Source: Deltaproteobacteria bacterium
Lineage (GTDB): Bacteria; Calditrichota; Calditrichia; RBG-13-44-9; J075
Assembly: GCA_011526015.1 (NCBI GenBank)
Contig: WYBG01000401.1
Span: forward strand, 1-43,478
Direction of reading: 5' to 3'
DNA length: 43,478 nucleotides
The notes beneath the pieces are model-generated. The model saw nothing but the letters and a program-made list of their open reading frames with translations. It made no database searches and was not told where the DNA came from. Every line of letters starts with the position of its first letter. Within the stretch, counting starts at the first letter, position 1. A program made the translations under genes and the position numbers. Positions 1-8,071 of this stretch are shown here, one piece after another.

Positions 1-282
1 CCCATGCCGCGCCGGAGCGTCTATCCCCTTGAGTACACCGCGATTGGGGGTATCAAAGCCGAACTCAAAGAACTGGCCGTTCCGGCAGGCTCGCCGGTGG
101 TGGGCAAAACTATTGTTGAGTTGGGGCTTCCGGCCGGATTTCTCATCGTGCTGATCGATAGAGACGGAGAGTTTATCCTGCCGGGCGGCGGAACCACCCT
201 GCTGGCCAACGACCGGTTGTTGGTATTAGCGGAAAAAGAGACCTTCGAGCAGGTTCGGGCGCAAATCAGCGCTGAAGGTTGA
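1..282 (+). CDS. C-terminal end of a TrkA-C (RCK_C) domain transporter, 5' truncated
   Basis: The frame is open to the left edge, so the gene begins outside the window; the ATG at 4 is probably internal. The visible 93 residues form one TrkA-C domain: a strand-rich stretch with VGKTIVELGLP, then LIVLIDRDGEFILPGGGTTL and the closing DRLLVLAEKETFEQV. This regulatory, ligand-binding domain is found at the end of CPA-type K+/H+ antiporters, Trk uptake regulators and some SLC13/DASS carriers. The run PLEYTAIGGIKAEL just before it resembles the linker seen in K+/H+ antiporters of the CvrA/NhaP2 type, which is my preferred reading, but the membrane part is not visible. The gene faces the P5C dehydrogenase gene (convergent), with a palindrome in between. 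Confidence 0.75.
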   Translation, partial: PMPRRSVYPLEYTAIGGIKAELKELAVPAGSPVVGKTIVELGLPAGFLIVLIDRDGEFILPGGGTTLLANDRLLVLAEKETFEQVRAQISAEG

Positions 283-306
283 ATAACGGGGAACGGGTTT
301 CCCGCC

Positions 307-328
307 GGGGCGGTTCGTGAACCGCCCC
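307..328. repeat. 10-bp perfect palindrome between convergent genes
   Basis: Arms GGGGCGGTTC and GAACCGCCCC are separated by 2 nt. It lies 25 bp after the transporter stop and 49 bp before the end of the convergent P5C dehydrogenase gene, so it could act as a bidirectional transcription end. From memory, very similar palindromes are scattered in unrelated bacterial genomes; I cannot verify that here. Confidence 0.7.
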
Positions 329-341
329 CGCGACGTTTTTA

Positions 342-368
342 ATTCGTGAAATTAGTGCAATTCGTGGT
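342..368. repeat. Three 9-nt units of the ATTCGTG word
   Basis: Units ATTCGTGAA, ATTAGTGCA and ATTCGTGGT follow each other without gaps just before the end of the convergent pruA gene. A related set with 10-nt spacing lies at 43118-43147. Confidence 0.55.
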
Positions 369-376
369 TGAAACCG

Positions 377-2008
377 TTATTTCTCCGCCATAAACGGGTA
401 GCGCCAGTCCTTCGGCGGCGACAGGGTTTCCTTGATGGTGCGGGCGGTCATCCAGCGCAGCAGGTTCATGGCACTGCCGGCTTTGTCGTTGGTGCCGGAA
501 GCGCGCCCCCCGCCAAAGGGCTGCTGCCCGACTACCGCGCCGGTGGGCTTGTCGTTGATGTAGAAATTCCCCGCGGCGTTGCGCAGGGCGTCGGAAATCT
601 TGACAATTGCGGCGCGATCCTGCGCGAACACCGCGCCGGTAAGCGCGTAGGGCGAGGTGCTATCGCACAGTTCCAAAGCCTCATCTAATTTGCTGTCCTC
701 GTACACGTAGATGGTCATCACCGGCCCGAAAATCTCTTCTTCCATGCTCTTGAATTTGGGATTGCTGGCGACGATGGTAGTCGGCTGGATGAACCAGCCC
801 TTCTTGTCGTCATATTCCCCGCCGGTGATGATTTCCGCTTCCTTCGATTTCTTTGCATGGTCGATGTAGGCGGTAATGCTCTCGAAAGCGCCTTTATCGA
901 TCACCGCTCCCATAAAGTTGCTGAAATCCTCCGGGTCGCCCATCTTGATTTTCTTCACTTCCGCCACGTATTTCTCCTTGAACCTCGGCCAGATGGATTG
1001 GGGAACGTACATCCGGGAAGCGGCGGAGCATTTCTGGCCCTGGTATTCGAACGCCCCCCGCAGCGCCGCGACCACCAGGGCGTCAATATCTGCGGAATTG
1101 TGCGCGAAGATAAAATCCTTCCCCCCGGTTTCCCCCACGATGCGCAGGTAATATTTCATTTTAGAAATATTCTCTCCGATGGTTTTCCACATATCCTGGA
1201 ACACTGCGGTGGAGCCGGTGAAGTGAATGCCGGCCAGGTGGGGGCTGTTCATCACCGGGTTGCCCACCTGTCCGCCGGAGCCGGGCACGAAGTTGATCAC
1301 TCCATCGGGCAGGCCCGCTTCTTGCAGCAATCTCATAATATGGTACGCGGAATAGACCGCGCTGGAGGCCGGTTTCCACAAGGTTACGCAACCGACCATG
1401 GCCGGGGCGGTGGGCAGGTTGCCGCCGATAGAGGTGAAATTGAACGGGGTCACCGCAAACACAAACCCCTCCAGGGCGCGGTATTCCAGGCGGTTCCACA
1501 CCCCGGTGGGCGAATAGGGCTGGTCGCCCATGAGCTGCGCCATATAGTAAGCGTTGAAACGCCAGAAATCGATCAGCTCGCAGGCGGAATCGATTTCCGC
1601 CTGGAACGCGGTTTTCGACTGTCCCAGCATGGTGGCGGCGTTGAGAGTGGAGCGCCAGGGGCCGGCCAGCAGTTCCGCGGCTTTCAAAAAGATCGAGACG
1701 CGGTGCTCCCAGGGCATTTCCGCCCAGGTTTTGCGGGCTTTCAGGGCCGCTTCGATGGCCATGTTTACTTCTTTTTCCCCGGCTTTATGGTACACGCCCA
1801 ATTTTACGGAGTGGTCGTGGGGCACCAGCAGGTCGGCGGTTTTGCCGCTGCGAACTTCCTTTTCCCCGATGATCAGGGGCGCTTCGATCTGGCGGGATTT
1901 CATTTCCTTGAGTTTCGCTTTCAGGGCCGCTCGTTCCGGCGAGCCCGGGGCGTAGGACAATATCGGTTCATTGATGGGGTGAGGGACTTTGAAATACGCG
2001 TTGGACAT
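377..2008 (-). CDS. pruA: L-glutamate gamma-semialdehyde (1-pyrroline-5-carboxylate) dehydrogenase
   Basis: NAD+-dependent aldehyde dehydrogenase (543 aa) that oxidises glutamate semialdehyde to glutamate in proline and arginine catabolism. The whole chain has the ALDH fold. Visible motifs are VFAVTPFNFTSIGGNL (cofactor binding), HFTGSTAVF, VGETGGKDF with the general-base Glu, and GQKCSAASR with the catalytic Cys, followed by EEIFGPVMTIYVY and the C-terminal PFGGGRASGTNDKAG. The length fits the stand-alone human/Thermus-type P5CDH family rather than the bifunctional PutA. The ATG at 2008 has GGAGG 7-8 nt upstream. No proline dehydrogenase is seen nearby. It lies on the same strand just downstream of the first R-M island and may be read from it or from its own promoter. 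Confidence 0.93.
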   Translation of the reverse strand: MSNAYFKVPHPINEPILSYAPGSPERAALKAKLKEMKSRQIEAPLIIGEKEVRSGKTADLLVPHDHSVKLGVYHKAGEKEVNMAIEAALKARKTWAEMPWEHRVSIFLKAAELLAGPWRSTLNAATMLGQSKTAFQAEIDSACELIDFWRFNAYYMAQLMGDQPYSPTGVWNRLEYRALEGFVFAVTPFNFTSIGGNLPTAPAMVGCVTLWKPASSAVYSAYHIMRLLQEAGLPDGVINFVPGSGGQVGNPVMNSPHLAGIHFTGSTAVFQDMWKTIGENISKMKYYLRIVGETGGKDFIFAHNSADIDALVVAALRGAFEYQGQKCSAASRMYVPQSIWPRFKEKYVAEVKKIKMGDPEDFSNFMGAVIDKGAFESITAYIDHAKKSKEAEIITGGEYDDKKGWFIQPTTIVASNPKFKSMEEEIFGPVMTIYVYEDSKLDEALELCDSTSPYALTGAVFAQDRAAIVKISDALRNAAGNFYINDKPTGAVVGQQPFGGGRASGTNDKAGSAMNLLRWMTARTIKETLSPPKDWRYPFMAEK

Positions 2009-2067
2009 GAGTGGGCCTCCATTGGTAAAGGTGAGTAAGGGTTAGTTTAAACTTTGTCAGGCGTTTA

Positions 2068-3870
2068 TTAAGACTTTTTGGCATCCTGATCGCGTTCAAA
2101 AAGCTTTAACTGGGGATAATGCTTCTGATTGGGTGCGCCTGAATGTTTCTTTTCGGTCATGCCGGTTGTTCGCGCTGCGGCGCAGGCTTCACCCCAATCG
2201 ATGAAGTACTGGTCAAAATATTCAATCGGATATTCACTATGTAATCGAACCTCTTCGCGCGATGGAATTTTACCTAATTTCTGAAAAATCTTCTTTATCT
2301 CAAGCTGAAGGATCTTTTTGCTTACTTTGTATTTTTGTTTAGGGAGTCTTTTTACCCGGCTGTTTTTGGCGTTTGGCACCTTTTCATTTTTTCTGAACGG
2401 ATCGATACCGGAGCGCAGTTCTAAATGCCTGTTCTTAGAAATTCCGTAATAATAGGACGAGATTTCGATACCGATGAATTTCCGGTTGAGTTTTTCAGCA
2501 GCCAATGAAGTGGTGCCGACGCCGTTGAAGGGGTCTAAAACTATCTCCCCTTCGTTAGTAAACAATGAAATTAATCGATACATCAGGCGCGGAGGCAGTT
2601 GAGTAGGATGGTCAACTCTTTTGCTGTTATGCTTAAGCCTGTGGATGTCCCACCAGAGATTGGTTATATGTTCCTGGTCTTGAATTCCGGCTTTTTTACG
2701 AGATTGAATGCAGGAAGAGCGCAGACAGTAATCGTCCTTTAGAGTCAGCAATGAATCCAGTTCCAATGGAGAGTGTGAATCCCTGGTCAGGCCGGGTAAA
2801 GGGCTGGCAGATCCTTTTGAAAACGTTAAAAGTGCATAATGGGCGGGCATTATAAGCCTTACCGGAAGGCTTAAACCATCCCAAACGATCCAATTATAAA
2901 AAGCCATTATTTTTGTCAAATACGAATAATGCCGGATCGCCCAGAGAGGAATATTCAATATACAACAAAACCTTCCGGGTTTTAAAACCCTGGCAAGCTC
3001 TGAAAGCCATAAATCACACCAGTCAAAATATTCCTTTAGATCAAGGGAATCATCCCAGTTGTCATACTTTTTGGCGATGTTATAGGGAGGATCGGCAAAA
3101 CAAAAATCAATGCTTTCGGATGGAATTTCTCGCAGCGCTAAAAGACAATCTTGATGAATTAGTTTGGATTCCCGGGCAATTTCATGATTATTATTCTTGA
3201 ATAAATTATCATAGATATTGGGGGGTTCGTTGACAGAGAAAACCGCATTGGAAATATTTCTTAGATCTACAACTTTTAATACTTTATGAGGCAAAATTCC
3301 AAACATATCCTGCAATCGCTGAGTGATTTGTTCCGGAAACTCATTTAATTTATAGCTGATGTCTCTCCAAATATCAGACATCAACGTTCCATACTCATGG
3401 TACAGGTGCTTTTTACCGCCATAATCTTTTGTAGTTCGCTCACAAAAGGGGCAATAAGTATAGGATACTCTCGTTCTGGTATGTTTTAATGAATCGGAAT
3501 ATTTGCTAAGCACAAGAAGGGCTGCGTGATTTGAAGGAAGAGCACCCGGGGTTGAAACAGGGGAATCCAGTTTGATGACAACCCATAATTGAAACTTCAG
3601 ATACGGCTTAAGCTGCAAATAAATTTCTGCCGCCTGCCCAGGAGAGGTAAGTATGGTTAATACGCTGTCGTCTTTTAATCTTTGGGCTAAGTCAACAAGA
3701 TATGGGATTGCTTCATTCTTAATCTTTGCATTATTTTGATGGGTAAGGTATGGCAATAGTAAACACCATACTTCCGCTTCAGCGGATTCAATGCTCTTTA
3801 ATTCTGAATGACTTTTTAGATTGAAGATCAAGCGCTCTAAAGGCCGGGTATTTTCACTTAAATGAGCCAT
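2068..3870 (-). CDS. Beta-class DNA methyltransferase of R-M island 1 with a C-terminal homing-endonuclease-associated repeat
   Basis: A 600-residue site-specific DNA methyltransferase. Motif IV, CFADPPYN, is at about 258-265. Motif I, LDPFNGVGTTS, comes after it at about 445-455, followed by RKFIGIEI. Motif IV before motif I marks the beta class (adenine-N6 or cytosine-N4; DPPY favours adenine-N6). The first 230 residues are not catalytic and hold a Cys pair (YCPFC, about 139-143) and the stretch HEYGTLMSDIWRDI. Residues about 528-568 (KIPSREEVRLHS ... YFDWGEACAAA-like) resemble the small DNA-binding repeat often attached to homing endonucleases. It starts 3 nt after the stop of the nuclease gene, so the two are surely co-transcribed. 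AT-richer composition than the flanking core genes suggests horizontal transfer. Confidence 0.88.
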   Translation of the reverse strand: MAHLSENTRPLERLIFNLKSHSELKSIESAEAEVWCLLLPYLTHQNNAKIKNEAIPYLVDLAQRLKDDSVLTILTSPGQAAEIYLQLKPYLKFQLWVVIKLDSPVSTPGALPSNHAALLVLSKYSDSLKHTRTRVSYTYCPFCERTTKDYGGKKHLYHEYGTLMSDIWRDISYKLNEFPEQITQRLQDMFGILPHKVLKVVDLRNISNAVFSVNEPPNIYDNLFKNNNHEIARESKLIHQDCLLALREIPSESIDFCFADPPYNIAKKYDNWDDSLDLKEYFDWCDLWLSELARVLKPGRFCCILNIPLWAIRHYSYLTKIMAFYNWIVWDGLSLPVRLIMPAHYALLTFSKGSASPLPGLTRDSHSPLELDSLLTLKDDYCLRSSCIQSRKKAGIQDQEHITNLWWDIHRLKHNSKRVDHPTQLPPRLMYRLISLFTNEGEIVLDPFNGVGTTSLAAEKLNRKFIGIEISSYYYGISKNRHLELRSGIDPFRKNEKVPNAKNSRVKRLPKQKYKVSKKILQLEIKKIFQKLGKIPSREEVRLHSEYPIEYFDQYFIDWGEACAAARTTGMTEKKHSGAPNQKHYPQLKLFERDQDAKKS

Positions 3871-3873
3871 TGA

Positions 3874-4908
3874 TCAAACACCATCGTTTTCAAATTGTAG
3901 CAGAAAATCTGCTAATTTGTTTAAATCATCTTGTCGAAAAGTGACGGTGCAATCACTAAATTGCATGATCGTTGAGAGCGCGGATTTGCGTTTGAAGTTT
4001 CCTGCCCCGTCAATCACATAGGCAATCTTGTGTCCGCCATTTTTTATTTTCAGGTATCGTGAACGGGCCTGGCCGGCTTTTCTTTCAATGGTACTATTGG
4101 TGGTAACCTGGAAGCTGACCTCTATAGCGCAATATTTTAGATTGGGTGAGACTGCGACAATATCAAAGCCAACCGGCGTTCGACCATCATTCTGGCTGAT
4201 ACCGGGAATATGTTTTGAGGTGAAATCCCAATCAGGCAACTTGTTGATCAAATATTCCTTTACATATTCCTGGGCTAATTGACCCATCATATTTGCTTTG
4301 GCGCCGCCAGTTATTCTACTTACCCATATATATCTCTGGCGAACGAAGAGATCAAGTTCTTCTTTCTTGCCTAATAAAGTTCCTATGATACAGCGTTCAT
4401 AGATTTCCTGTGGTAAATTCTCCGCGGTGCAAAGCCCCCCATACAAGAGAAGCATACTTACGTCTTCGATAAGCGGGGTTAACGGTTGGGGGTTGACGAT
4501 ATTTTCCCCATCAACGTATAAATTCTTATTGTTCCAACTCCTTCCATCAAAAAAACTTTGAAAAGAATAGATGTACGAATTTCCCTCCCAGGTAAATTCC
4601 ATTTGTGGCTCCATTAAGCTCGATTCCAGTTCATTCTTAAATCGTTCCAATCTTTCTCCCCCAATGTCCGACAGCACCATTAGATGCTTTAGAAAAAGAT
4701 TTGCCGGAAGGCTTCTGGAATTTTGCAAAATGTTCTTCCACGCGATCGGATTTGCATCGGATATGTTGAGTAAGCTGATAAATTTATCCTGGGATTCTAA
4801 AAGCGCAGGAATGATGCTGGCTGCTTTTTCCTTCTCTGACAATGCTACAGGCCAGAATTTCAAGCCTTGTTTTTCTAAGGTTTTGTAATCGCCCATACCG
4901 GAAATCAT
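3874..4908 (-). CDS. Putative type II restriction endonuclease, PD-(D/E)xK-like (R-M island 1)
   Basis: A 344-residue protein of no family I can name, read as the nuclease partner of the methyltransferase 3 nt downstream. The C-terminal third looks like a PD-(D/E)xK core: a helix (GQLAQEYVKEYL), then GFDIVAVSP with Asp249 and, after a strand turn, CAIEVSFQVTT with Glu263, i.e. D-x13-E-x-S-F-Q. A Gln in place of the usual Lys is known in some restriction enzymes. The N-terminal 200 residues are helical and probably recognise DNA. The ATG at 4908 has no clear ribosome binding site and sits 15 nt after the HicB stop, so translation may be coupled to hicB. AT-rich relative to neighbours. Confidence 0.65.
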   Translation of the reverse strand: MISGMGDYKTLEKQGLKFWPVALSEKEKAASIIPALLESQDKFISLLNISDANPIAWKNILQNSRSLPANLFLKHLMVLSDIGGERLERFKNELESSLMEPQMEFTWEGNSYIYSFQSFFDGRSWNNKNLYVDGENIVNPQPLTPLIEDVSMLLLYGGLCTAENLPQEIYERCIIGTLLGKKEELDLFVRQRYIWVSRITGGAKANMMGQLAQEYVKEYLINKLPDWDFTSKHIPGISQNDGRTPVGFDIVAVSPNLKYCAIEVSFQVTTNSTIERKAGQARSRYLKIKNGGHKIAYVIDGAGNFKRKSALSTIMQFSDCTVTFRQDDLNKLADFLLQFENDGV

Positions 4909-4923
4909 TCTTTACGCAAGTGT

Positions 4924-5247
4924 CTAATTCGCAGCGTGAGTAAGCACCTCGGTTATCCATGATTCCACATTTTTCCCGGATTTTTCAGCCGCCAGGATAA
5001 TTTTTTTATGCTGATCGGGAGAAAGGTGAATCGTAAAACGGCCGCTGAAGGGCTTATCCGGTTCTTCACCGCGTTCGGCGCAGAAAGCTAAATAATCTTC
5101 CACGGAATCGTGGAATGCTTTTTTAAGCTCGCCAACAGATTGGCCTTGAAAAGTAATAACATCCCGCGTGTTAATGACTTCACCATGAAAGATGTTTGCG
5201 TCCGCATCGAATTCAACACGGGTTAAATAACCTTTGTATTGCATCAT
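4924..5247 (-). CDS. hicB: HicB-family antitoxin-like protein, solitary
   Basis: 107 residues. The N-terminal half is the partially degraded RNase-H-like HicB domain (YLTRVEFDADANIFHGEV ... DVITFQGQSVGELKKAFHDSVEDYLAFC). The C-terminal part (SGRFTIHLSPDQHKKIILAAEKSGKNV, split here around a ribbon-helix-helix DNA-binding fold) is the usual HicB operator-binding tail. HicB normally neutralises the HicA mRNA interferase encoded just upstream, but no hicA frame exists in the upstream 400 bp or downstream. Instead hicB is the first gene of an operon with a nuclease and a methyltransferase. It may be an orphan, or may have been recruited as the transcriptional regulator of the R-M genes (inference). 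Confidence 0.85.
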   Translation of the reverse strand: MMQYKGYLTRVEFDADANIFHGEVINTRDVITFQGQSVGELKKAFHDSVEDYLAFCAERGEEPDKPFSGRFTIHLSPDQHKKIILAAEKSGKNVESWITEVLTHAAN

Positions 5248-5555
5248 GGCTCTACAATTGCCTGCAAGGTTTTACGTTGCTTCGAGTTCATTCAGAGTCA
5301 ATTTATCTTCTAACAACCGATGAATTTTAGGCTTTTTCCTTTTTGATGTCAAGGCAATTGGCAGATTTCAGGCGAGACGAACGCCCATCCAACCGGGCAG
5401 GTTCTCTGAGCGGGAACGAATTTTATAAACAAGCATGTCGTCCAAGCAAACGGATTAATCCAACCATTGAATTTGTACCCCGCTTAGCAGTACATTCCCC
5501 GGCGCAGGCGAATGCAGCGACGTTCGACCTGCAATTTGCCCTGCGCTGAAAATTT
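5248..5555. other. Intergenic stretch with a possible gene remnant on the minus strand
   Basis: No convincing gene. On the minus strand an open frame from 5367 to the TAA at 5272 encodes a Lys-rich then acidic tail (KIHRLLEDKLTLNELEAT at its end). It has no ATG, has a TGA directly in front, and looks like the last residues of a decayed protein. It ends 25 bp before hicB, where a hicA toxin would be expected, but the tail does not resemble HicA. The promoter of the hicB-R-M operon should also lie here; I see no clear hexamers. Confidence 0.35.
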
Positions 5556-5590
5556 GCAGCAAGCAGCAGGCAGAAAGCAGTAGGCAATGT
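5556..5590. repeat. Phased heptamer array (GCAGNAR word), 5 units
   Basis: Five contiguous 7-nt units (GCAGCAA, GCAGCAG, GCAGAAA, GCAGTAG, GCAATGT) are followed by a short inverted counterpart (TGCCTGC, near 5623-5630). It lies upstream of the dodecin gene. Confidence 0.7.
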
Positions 5591-5657
5591 CTGCCGTTCA
5601 TTGCTTACAGAGCGGCGAAAACTGCCTGCTTAACCCTAAACTCCACAGGAGGTCGTC

Positions 5658-5873
5658 ATGGCGGAAAGTGTGTATAAGATCATCGAACTGGTGGGAACCA
5701 GCACGGTATCCTGGGAAGACGCGGCCAAGAACGCGGTCGATCTGGCCAGCAAAAGCCTCCGCGATCTGCGGGTGGCGGAAATTGTGAGCCTGGACCTGAA
5801 AATCGAAGATGGACGGGTAACCGCTTACCGGGCGAAAGTGAAGGTTTCCTTCAAATTCGAGGGCGACAAGTAG
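5658..5873 (+). CDS. Dodecin family flavin-binding protein
   Basis: A complete 71-residue dodecin. These small proteins assemble into hollow dodecamers that bind flavins (FMN, riboflavin) or CoA-related ligands and are thought to store or buffer them. The typical order is visible: VYKIIELVGTST, then SWEDAAKNAVDLASKSL, then LRVAEIVSLDLKIEDGRV and YRAKVKVSFKFE. A near-perfect ribosome binding site (AGGAGG) lies 7-8 nt before the ATG. Phased repeat arrays sit on both sides, so it is likely a monocistronic unit. Confidence 0.93.
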   Translation: MAESVYKIIELVGTSTVSWEDAAKNAVDLASKSLRDLRVAEIVSLDLKIEDGRVTAYRAKVKVSFKFEGDK

Positions 5874-5909
5874 AGGGCATTGGAAAAAGATATAGGGTAT
5901 GAGGTATTC

Positions 5910-5984
5910 GGAGAATGGGAGAGTGGGAGAATCGGAGAACGGGAGATCCAAGTCTCCGTTTCTCTCGCGCTCCCATTCTCCGAT
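5910..5984. repeat. Phased octamer hairpin (GGAGAATG word)
   Basis: Five exact 8-nt steps at 5910-5949 (GGAGAATG, GGAGAGTG, GGAGAATC, GGAGAACG, GGAGATCC) are followed after 3 nt by four inverted steps at 5953-5984 (TCTCCGTT, TCTCTCGC, GCTCCCAT, TCTCCGAT). A second, outer pair of arms surrounds it (about 5891-5908 with ATAGGGTATGAGG, and 6025-6045 with TTATACCCCATGCCC), so the whole gap folds as a nested imperfect hairpin. Confidence 0.8.
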
Positions 5985-6006
5985 TCATCTTTTCAAATTT
6001 TCATTT

Positions 6007-6024
6007 GTCAGGTGATCGTACACC
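6007..6024. repeat. 18-nt dispersed motif GTCAGGTGATMGTACACC, copy 1
   Basis: It is identical at 17 of 18 positions to 42087-42104. In both places it directly abuts the right arm of an octamer-type hairpin. Confidence 0.65.
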
Positions 6025-6102
6025 TTATACCCCATGCCCTATTCCCCTCCACCCGTTGCCTCCACACCCATTTGACCCCCATTCCCCCAGAGGAGAGAAC
6101 GC

Positions 6103-6828
6103 ATGCGCAGAGAAATTCACAATTGGTGGAGCCACCGTTTGCAAAAGGAGATGCCTATTGCGGTGTACGGCCATTACGGATTCGCGGTGCTCATTTTTCC
6201 CACCGCCGCGGCGGATTTTTTGGAACTGGAGCGCTTCCAGATGATCCACGTGCTCGCCCCGTTGATCGAGAGCGGCAAATGCAAGGTCTTTTCCATCAAT
6301 ACTGTGAACAGCGAAAGCTGGCTGAATAGCCACATGAATCCCTACGACAAAGGGGTGCGGCACCAGGCATTCAACGAGTACGTGGTGGAGGAGGTGGTTC
6401 CTTTCATTCATGACGACTGCAAAGGGCTGGTTCCGATCATCACTTCCGGCGCTTCCGTGGGGGCGCTGCACGCCGCCAACAGCTTTTTCCGCCGCCCGGA
6501 TATTTTCTCCGGCGCTATTGCCATGAGCGGGATTTACGATCTGCGCTATTACACTAAAGGGTATTTCGACGACAACGTCTATTTCAACTCTCCGGCGCAC
6601 TATTTGCCCGGCTGGAATGATGAATATATGTTGAACAAAATGCGCGAGGGCAAAATCGTTATTGCCTCCGGCCAGGGCGATTACGAAGACCCCGGCGCCT
6701 CCGTCTATCTCTCCAACATCTTGAACAGCAAAGGCATCAAACACTGGCTGGATTTGTGGGGCCAGGACATGCGCCACGACTGGCCCACCTGGCGGCAAAT
6801 GCTGCCCTATTTTATCAGCAAGATGTGA
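6103..6828 (+). CDS. Putative esterase (esterase D/S-formylglutathione hydrolase-like alpha/beta hydrolase)
   Basis: A 241-residue cytoplasmic alpha/beta hydrolase of the PF00756-like esterase group. The nucleophile elbow is GASVGA with Ser118. The acid is probably Asp in ASGQGDYED, and the His is in RHDWPTW close to the end. The conserved context (FSGAIAMSGIYDLRYY after the elbow) matches proteins annotated 'esterase family protein'. The natural substrate cannot be inferred. There is no signal peptide. The ATG at 6103 has GGAGAG 7-10 nt upstream. It stands alone between repeat-filled gaps. Confidence 0.8.
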   Translation: MRREIHNWWSHRLQKEMPIAVYGHYGFAVLIFPTAAADFLELERFQMIHVLAPLIESGKCKVFSINTVNSESWLNSHMNPYDKGVRHQAFNEYVVEEVVPFIHDDCKGLVPIITSGASVGALHAANSFFRRPDIFSGAIAMSGIYDLRYYTKGYFDDNVYFNSPAHYLPGWNDEYMLNKMREGKIVIASGQGDYEDPGASVYLSNILNSKGIKHWLDLWGQDMRHDWPTWRQMLPYFISKM

Positions 6829-6954
6829 ATTATGGGAAGATTTTAGATTTCGGATTACGTTTCCACCCATGATCTGCAATCTGGTATCGCATCCGAAATA
6901 ACTTGAGTGTAACAAAACCGTTTTGCCTGCTCCTGTTACCTGCCGCTGCCCCTG

Positions 6955-7956
6955 TCAGTTTTCTTCCTTGGCATCCCGGGTCATCAGCTCCGCAACGGCA
7001 TCGTGCGGGCGTTTATCATCGAAAAGCACCCGGTACACCTGCCCGGAAATGGGCATTTCCACCCCTAATTTTTCGGAAAGCTGGTGCACCGAGCGGGTGG
7101 TTTTCACTCCTTCGGCGACCATTACCATGCCGTCCAACACTGCTTTGAGGGTTTTCCCCCTCCCGATCTCTTCCCCCACGTAGCGGTTGCGGCTGTGCTT
7201 GCTCATGCAGGTCACGATCAAATCGCCGATGCCGGACAGTCCCGCGAAGGTCTCCGGCTGGGCGCCCATTATCACTCCTAAGCGGCTGATCTCCGCCAGT
7301 CCCCGGGTGAGCAGCGCCGCTTTGGTATTGTCGCCGAACCCGGCCCCGTCGCAAATCCCTGCGGCAATGGCAATCACGTTTTTCAAGGATCCCCCGCACT
7401 CTACCCCGATGATGTCGGTACTGGAATAGACCCGGAAATAATCGCTGCGAAACAGTTCCCGCACCCGCCGGGCGGTGTTCAGGTCGCCGGAAGCCGCCAC
7501 CACCGCGGTGGCGATTCCCCGGCTGACCTCTTCGGCGTGGCTGGGGCCATAGAGGGAGGCGATTTGCTTCTCCGGCAGCGCGAGGGTTTCTGAGATCACC
7601 TCGGACATCCGCTTTAGCGTATCATTCTCGATCCCTTTGGCCACGTTGACCAGGTACTGGTCTTTGCGTACGAATCCGGCAATCTGGCCGCACACACTGC
7701 GCATGGCGTGAGAGGGCACCGCCATGATCAAAAATCGGGCGGAAGTGACCGCCTCCTGCAAATCGCCGATCAATTTTAACTCGGCGGGCAGGGGGACGCC
7801 GGGCAGGTAACGCGCGTTCACCCGTTCAGCTTGCATCGCGGCTAAAATTTCCGGTTCATACACCCACAGGGTAACCGGGTAGCCTTTTTTCGCCAGCAGA
7901 ATGGCCAGGGTGGTTCCCCAGCTTCCCGCGCCGATTACGGAGATGGTTTCGGGCAT
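6955..7956 (-). CDS. gpsA: NAD(P)H-dependent glycerol-3-phosphate dehydrogenase
   Basis: Reduces dihydroxyacetone phosphate to sn-glycerol-3-phosphate, the backbone for phospholipid synthesis. At 333 residues it is full-length. The Rossmann motif VIGAGSWGTTLA starts at residue 5. The substrate and catalytic motifs are VAKGIEND, LYGPSHAEEV, GVECGGSLKNVIAIAAG with the catalytic Lys, and GFGDNTKAALLTRGLAE. It is on the minus strand, separated from the upstream purC gene by an octamer hairpin, so it is probably a separate transcript or depends on readthrough. Confidence 0.95.
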   Translation of the reverse strand: MPETISVIGAGSWGTTLAILLAKKGYPVTLWVYEPEILAAMQAERVNARYLPGVPLPAELKLIGDLQEAVTSARFLIMAVPSHAMRSVCGQIAGFVRKDQYLVNVAKGIENDTLKRMSEVISETLALPEKQIASLYGPSHAEEVSRGIATAVVAASGDLNTARRVRELFRSDYFRVYSSTDIIGVECGGSLKNVIAIAAGICDGAGFGDNTKAALLTRGLAEISRLGVIMGAQPETFAGLSGIGDLIVTCMSKHSRNRYVGEEIGRGKTLKAVLDGMVMVAEGVKTTRSVHQLSEKLGVEMPISGQVYRVLFDDKRPHDAVAELMTRDAKEEN

Positions 7957-7976
7957 GGCATTTTCCTATCTGGTTA

Positions 7977-8064
7977 TTTGGCGATTTGGTGATTGGGCGA
8001 TTGGGCAATTTGGCGATTGGGTAAACGATAACTCAATCACCAGATCACTCAATCGCCAAATCCC
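7977..8064. repeat. Phased octamer hairpin (TTTGGCGA word)
   Basis: Six 8-nt steps at 7977-8024 (for example TTTGGCGA, TTTGGTGA, TTGGGCGA) are followed by four inverted steps at 8033-8064 (TCAATCAC, CAGATCAC, TCAATCGC, CAAATCCC). It fills the gap between the end of purC and the start of gpsA. The array at 12711-12774 uses the same word. Confidence 0.8.
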
Positions 8065-8071
8065 CTGAACA

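Noticed and set aside
5343-5787. Plus-strand frames upstream of and across dodecin
   Set aside because: Arg/Ser-rich composition, repeat-derived start and conflict with the dodecin frame; no recognisable product.
5880-6329. Open frames through the 5880-6330 repeats and into the esterase gene
   Set aside because: They run through octamer arrays and in other frames of the esterase; no ribosome site or family.
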